Position numbers and translations under genes: made by a program. This document shows positions 59,119 to 64,000 of a stretch of DNA of 64,000 bases, piece after piece. Within the stretch, counting starts at the first letter, position 1, and each line of letters opens with the position of its first letter. Below the pieces are notes generated by a model. That model did not search any database. It had not been told where the DNA came from and saw nothing but the letters and a program-made list of their open reading frames with translations. The stretch comes from Diplolepis rosae (Eukaryota > Arthropoda > Insecta > Hymenoptera > Diplolepididae): positions 1,224,469 to 1,288,468 of the forward strand of contig JAPYXD010000450.1 in assembly GCA_030998225.1 (NCBI GenBank), written 5' to 3'.

Positions 59119-60230
59119 TTTCTTCAATATTCTCTTTTGTTTTATTTAAGTTTAATTGTCGATCTGGTGCCGTAGCCCCTCAGAGCACTTTACCAGTGAC
59201 ACGAATTTCCTTATCCCTGGAGAATTGGAGATCAAATCAACGTGTAATCACATCGTTCTATGGAAAGGTCTTTTTTCTTTAAAATTAAGGTATGGAACAT
59301 ATCTTTCAGGGCAAATGATGACGGATTCTGAGATTTATCGGTGCTAGTTGGAATTTAAAATATGTAATGTATTAAATAAATGATGATTATGTAGAATTAT
59401 GTATTTAGAAAATCTCGGATTTGAAATAACGACATGAAGAATTGAAAACAACCGAACAGCGAATGCAGAGCTCGGAAATGTAAAATTCCGAAAGTAAACT
59501 GAAAATTACGAACAGCGAAATAAAGATTAATTTCCCATCCGGAAATTTACAGCTAGGCGGTAATTTTACTCAAACCTCAAACAAAATTTCAGTTTACGTT
59601 TGGAAAATTCATATGACAGACGATGCGATTTTACATCGCTTAACGAGGGTCACTTTATGTCCAACGCTGATCGAAGTGATTTACACAATTGTCGGAAAGT
59701 CACATCCTCCATCAATATAAATTTACGGAACTAAGTAAATTTACACAGAGAGGCGCTGTGATTTTACGAACCTCCCATAATTATTCCTAGATCATTTTTT
59801 ACAGTGAATAGCATATGAAAGGAATAGGGGAAGGCGTTTTGCATTGAATAAAAGTTTTATTTTATTAATAATACCATTGAGTGTCATGAATTCTGCTGCA
59901 CTGGTCTAACACTGTAGGTAATATAGTCTGCAAATTTGCTAAAATTACTAATTTTCATCCAAATTTTTTTATATTATTATGAATATATATTTTTGTCACG
60001 TGACCTGCTTGGCCCATAGCCTTAATGTTAGTAATTCTAATGCATTTTTCTCAATCTAGCACTCCTTAAGTATAAATTAACAATTTAATAGTTCTGATCC
60101 TAATAAGTCTTCTATAGTGTTTGATGATGATCAAAAACAAGAAAATTCCTTTCAATTCATGCCAATCAGACCTGACCCTCACGAAAAGCATAACATATCA
60201 GGTGTAAAAATAAGTTTCCGCCGGTTTTTA
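59119..60230. other. Spacer with GTAAATTTAC-type palindromes
   Basis: At 59480-59805 words such as GGAAATTTACAG, GTAATTTTAC, AAATTTACGG and GTAAATTTAC alternate in both orientations and end in ATTTTTTACAGTG (59793-59805), similar to the ends of the CACWGAGA elements. A left end was not found. No gene. Confidence 0.45.
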
Positions 60231-60239
60231 TCAAAAATT

Positions 60240-60890
60240 GGTCATTTATTGTAAAAGAACGGAACCTTATGTTTTATTCGAAGTATTATCCATCGTATTG
60301 TTCTTCTTGCGTTTGTCACGAATTTTGATCCAACAATGCTTCCAATTCCGCGTTTTCGTACACTTTCAGCCTTCCGCTACTTTCTTTGTCTTCGATGTCA
60401 AATTCACCGTTCTTAAACTTTAGAAACCACTCACGACAACTTCTCTCACTTAAGGCAGTCTCGTCCTATGTTTCTACAAGCAATCGATGCCCTCAGCTAC
60501 GCACATCTTCAAATTGAAGAATTAAATCAAAAGTTCCCGCAAATGACGGTTATTCGGGTCAAAACTCAACATTTTCGCACACAAAAGAATATATTATACT
60601 AATAAGAATTCACTAATATTTCAAGGTTATATTCCGACAATATCTCCTCAAAGTTTAACGCACTTGGCACAACGTTTCCCCAGGTTCCCAATTTATTCTT
60701 TGGAGTAGTTTTCTCCAACATCTTTAGAATCTAATGCAGATGGAACGCTTTTCGCTTTTTACGGAGCTGGTTTTTCTCGTGCGGTCCACTGCTTAGGCTG
60801 CTGTTTTGTTCCCGGCATATAGTGGTGGATCTAAGTTCCGTTCATGCGATTTCATTTTTGCTCTGGAATGAGCAGATGCGGCACCCATAG
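60240..60890 (-). pseudogene. Two rearranged mariner transposase fragments
   Basis: 60570-60240: N-terminal helix-turn-helix in shifting frames (HLRELLI; CREWF-like; FKNGEFDIEDKESSGRLKVY; ENAELEALLDQNS then a stop). 60870-60650: part of the catalytic domain (IHHYMPGTKQQPKQWTAREK then a stop and KAKSVPSA). On the minus strand the catalytic piece comes before the N-terminal piece, so two truncated copies or a rearranged one are juxtaposed. All are dead. Confidence 0.72.
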
Positions 60891-62296
60891 TATAGAAACT
60901 TTCTTCATGAGCAAAGTAGGATGAAGTGCAACTGCTCAATTGAGGAGGGTCGACCGTGGCTAGAAAGCCCTTGGAAAACTTAATTAATTACGTAATGTGA
61001 CATGTTTAGGAACATGTCTGCTATTATATTGACCCACAATTCACAGAATTTTGATTCATTTTTTTATTTTGGCATAGTGTCAAGTTCTTTTTATTTTCAC
61101 ATTAAAAATAATAAATTGCAGATATAAAAAGAAAAGAAAAACGTAAAAAGTAAAGCAAACGTTTCGACCACATATGGGGGCCCTCTTCAGTGCCATAAAT
61201 TAGAAGATGAATTCTAAATTCATTAAAAGATTGAAATATAGGAGATTATTAAAATATGGAAAAGCATCAAAATAAAAAACTTATCTCATAACTTGCAAAT
61301 CAAAATGAAGCAGTCCGGTATGCACAATGTATTGAAAAAATATGTAAAATTCACTGCGGATATAATGAACAAAACTTAGAATTTTGCAGAATGAATCGGC
61401 TGGGAATTTTTTTTCTTTTTTAATGTGTAATAGGTAAATCATGACAATACGAACACTAGTCAATTTTAAGGAATTTTCTTGAGGACTTTCTTACCGGAGT
61501 CTCTCAACGATCGACTTTAACTGTTTCAAAAACTGACTAGGGACATGTGGCTTTGCTGACTGGAATTTTGATTAAAATGCTATCCTGAGAGGTTATTTTC
61601 CTCCTAGAAGAAGACCATTGTCCTATACCTAGTTAAGAAATTCAAGACGGTGGTGGTGATCTCTACGAGTGGATGGAAGCGTGTAGTTTTAAATGAAAAT
61701 TTTTGGTATATCGGCTTTATGGACAATCCATTTTAGATTGAATTTGCAGCAACGCTTTACAGAAAAATAAATTATTTCAGTTTCTTTTTACTTTTTACAA
61801 TTCTTTTTTGGACATTTTTAGAAAACTCCGCTATTCTAGATTTTTAAATTAATCTGTCATTTTCTAACTATACTTATTTGTGTTACGTCCTAAAACGCTT
61901 AGAAATCATGTCAACAGTGTTGACTCTCGTTTTAGGTCAACGCTCACGCGCAATAACCTAGGATACGACCTAAATGACGTGGAACGATCGCTAATAATTA
62001 ACCGCGGACGTAAGGGTAGACAACTTAGTAAATTTGAATTCCAAAGAATCAAATTTGTTTAATAAATTAGAAATATGGTGGAAAATAGAAAAATAAAATT
62101 GAAGCTTCCTGGGATAATAATAGGTATGATACGATAATTTTAACACGATTTAGATTAGACTATCGGTCAGCCATAAACCATATTCGAAAAATAAGTTATC
62201 GAGGATTTCAAGTCGAAAACCATGAATGGTTGTCAGGGTGTATGAAACACCAAACGAGTTGTTCAAAACAGTAGGGATGAAGTAAGTATGAACTAC
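60891..62296. other. Spacer, no supported gene
   Basis: AACGTTTCGACCACATATGG followed by a CCCTCTTCAGTG segment (61159-61192) resembles tails seen near Penelope-type or other retroelements; weak. The ORF at 61880-62062 is basic and unrecognised. Confidence 0.4.
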
Positions 62297-63065
62297 TAAC
62301 TGCCTGGTTCTAAAGAGTCGGGTTAAATTCTGGAAACAGCTAAATAACTGCCTGGTTGTCTTAAACTTTCAGCACGTTATTCAACTTAGATAGAAATAAT
62401 ATACAATCAAGAAATAACTGCCTCGCTGTATTAAACACTCAGCACGTTATTCGAAAAATAAGGTTGAAATAAAATATAAAATCGAAGAATAACTGCCTGG
62501 TTGTATTAAACACTCAGCACGTTATTCAAAAATAATAAGATTGAAATAAAATGTAAAATCGAAGAATAACTGCCTGGTTGTATTAAACACTCAGCACGTT
62601 ATTCAAAATGAGATAGAAATGAAATATAAAATCGAAGAATAACTGCCTGGTTGTATTAAACACTCAGCACGTTATTCAAAAATAAGATTGAAATAAAATA
62701 TAAAATCGAAGAATAACTGCCTGGTTGTATTAAAACTCGGCACGTTATTCAAAAAATAAGATTGAAATAAAATATAAAATCGAAGAATAACTGCCTGGTG
62801 GTATTAAACACTCAGCACGTTATTCAAAATGAGATTGAAATAAAATATAAAATCGAAGAATAACTGCCTGGTTGTATTAAACACTCGGCACGTTATTCAA
62901 AAATAAGATTGAAATAAAATATAAAAACGAAGAATAACTGCCTGGTTCGGATTTAGCGTACACTCGGCACGTTATTCACAAAAATAAGATTGAAATAAAA
63001 TATAAAATCGAAGAATAACTGCCTGGTTGTATTAAACACTCGGCACGTTATTCAAAAAATAAGAT
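62297..63065. repeat. Satellite array, about eleven 73-78-bp units, each with a hairpin
   Basis: Units start GAATAACTGCCTGGTTGTAT and contain CACGTTATTC about 20 nt later. GAATAAC-TGC(C) pairs with (G)GCA-C-GTTATTC, so every unit holds a 10-11-bp stem with a bulged C. Spacer AAATAAGATTGAAATAAAAT is conserved. The first three units are diverged; the rest are nearly identical. No ORF. Confidence 0.92.
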
Positions 63066-64000
63066 TGAAATAAAACTTATTTGAGTCTGAGAACAAATTG
63101 AAATAAAATGGAAATTAAACTTGGAATAAAAACTTGGTTGGAAAATATAAGAAATTGAAACACAATTGGATTTTATTTTACTTACTTTTAAATCTTCTTT
63201 ATTTTGAACAGTTGGCACACTTAAATTTCACTTGGTACAATGTTTGTTAGAAGATGGAACTAGTCAAGGGACAACCCTGGAACTAGTCCTGACTCGAAGT
63301 GTGTCAAAATCAAATTCGACTCGGTATTTATATGCTTCCACCCCCATAAGGGCCATGTGTAAGACGAAGAGAGCATGAGACCAGATACATTTTATACCGG
63401 GTGTCCTCATATTCTCTTAGTCTTTTACAAAAGTTCTCGTTCAAATTCATCAATTTCTGTCCATCTAGGTCATATTTTGTTTTAAATTATTGAATTATTA
63501 GTTAACATTTACGTTGCTTTACAAGTTATAACTTTCTTATGTAAGAAGTTTTTCAAATTCCCTATATCTTGTATATAAAAATGTAATGTCTATACTATGA
63601 GTATAAATTGTAAGTTAGATTCATTCAGAATTGTGCGGAACCTTAAAAACATTAATCTTAAATTTTAACGAAACTCCCTTTTTCTAAAATGTGTATGTAT
63701 ATTAGAAGTGTTTATTTTTTCACACGGTTAAAGTAATAGTGCAATTTATGTATTGACTGTAATTTAACTAATTCAATAATCGCCTATTTCTGTTACTTAG
63801 TACACACATCATTTATATCCTATTTGTACGTGGCTTCATGTCTACATATTAATTATTGAAACGCCTGATGAAAAAAAAAAACAAATTTGAAATATGTGAG
63901 GTGTGAAATTCTATTAGGGCTTGAACGGTTTTTCAATTGAGATAATACTTGTTTGTTCGATCATTTGACTGAGAAAAGGAAATAATTTTAAACGAAAATA
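63066..64000. other. Spacer, no supported gene
   Basis: AT-rich. A slightly GC-richer stretch at 63200-63410 holds duplicated GGAACTAGTC words and a TATTTATATG box-like sequence, possibly an LTR or leader, but without a partner in the window. Confidence 0.4.

Noticed and set aside
62297..63065. Regular repeat array resembling CRISPR
   Set aside because: Spacers are conserved rather than unique, there are no cas genes, and the context is a eukaryotic genome; it is a satellite.

Overview
This window is nuclear DNA from an AT-rich eukaryotic genome, almost certainly an insect. The evidence is spliced THAP and hAT transposase genes with GT-AG introns, insect-type Ty3/gypsy elements, a GC-rich R1-clade LINE, Penelope-like elements, mariner remnants, a tRNA-derived SINE and a chuvirus-glycoprotein-like Env remnant. 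I see no convincing single-copy host gene. The window is a nest of transposable elements (TEs) inserted into one another.

Layout. 1-3792 (minus): integrase and Env half of a decayed gypsy element (A), with a TA-flanked palindrome-rich element (110-1730) inserted in env. 3793-7864: a 2.6-kb dispersed unit (copy 1) carrying an ISL2EU-like element (5645-7116) that holds an apparently intact spliced THAP gene. 7971-11312: a second TA-flanked palindrome-rich element with a solo copia-type LTR and a 601-bp inverted repeat. 12555-15500: two Penelope-like fragments in opposite orientation, one split by a TA-flanked TIR (terminal inverted repeat) element. 16532-19279: a spliced hAT transposase pseudogene with a SINE in its intron.

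20108-36548 (plus): a young gypsy element (C) with a truncated 5' LTR, a tRNA-Gly-type primer site, gag, pol, accessory ORFs, a polypurine tract and a full 3' LTR; its leader/gag is split by an R1-clade LINE (minus, 21001-25390). 37696-39045: an array of hairpin-forming repeats. 39238-41835: copy 2 of the 2.6-kb unit, which is the empty site for the ISL2EU-like element. 41836-47503 (minus): the gag-protease-RNaseH half of a gypsy element (B), its RT replaced by a foldback element. A and B are complementary halves and may be one provirus split by about 38 kb.

47826-64000: a palindromic MITE in two inverted copies, a hAT element with 147-bp TIRs, an unidentified broken ORF region, a Tc1/mariner pseudogene, an inverted pair of tRNA-like SINEs, rearranged mariner fragments and a hairpin-containing satellite (62297-63065).

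The most unusual signal is at 37.7-39.05 kb. Four hairpins have an exactly 19-nt conserved loop but stems that differ in sequence and still pair, and about a dozen short TGCT-RAAG-AGCA hairpins show similar compensatory changes in their outer stems. Other notable items are the THAP gene, a tandem protease with a degenerate first copy, a five- or six-knuckle Gag, and a gypsy Pol with a charged, AT-hook-bearing insertion between RNase H and integrase.
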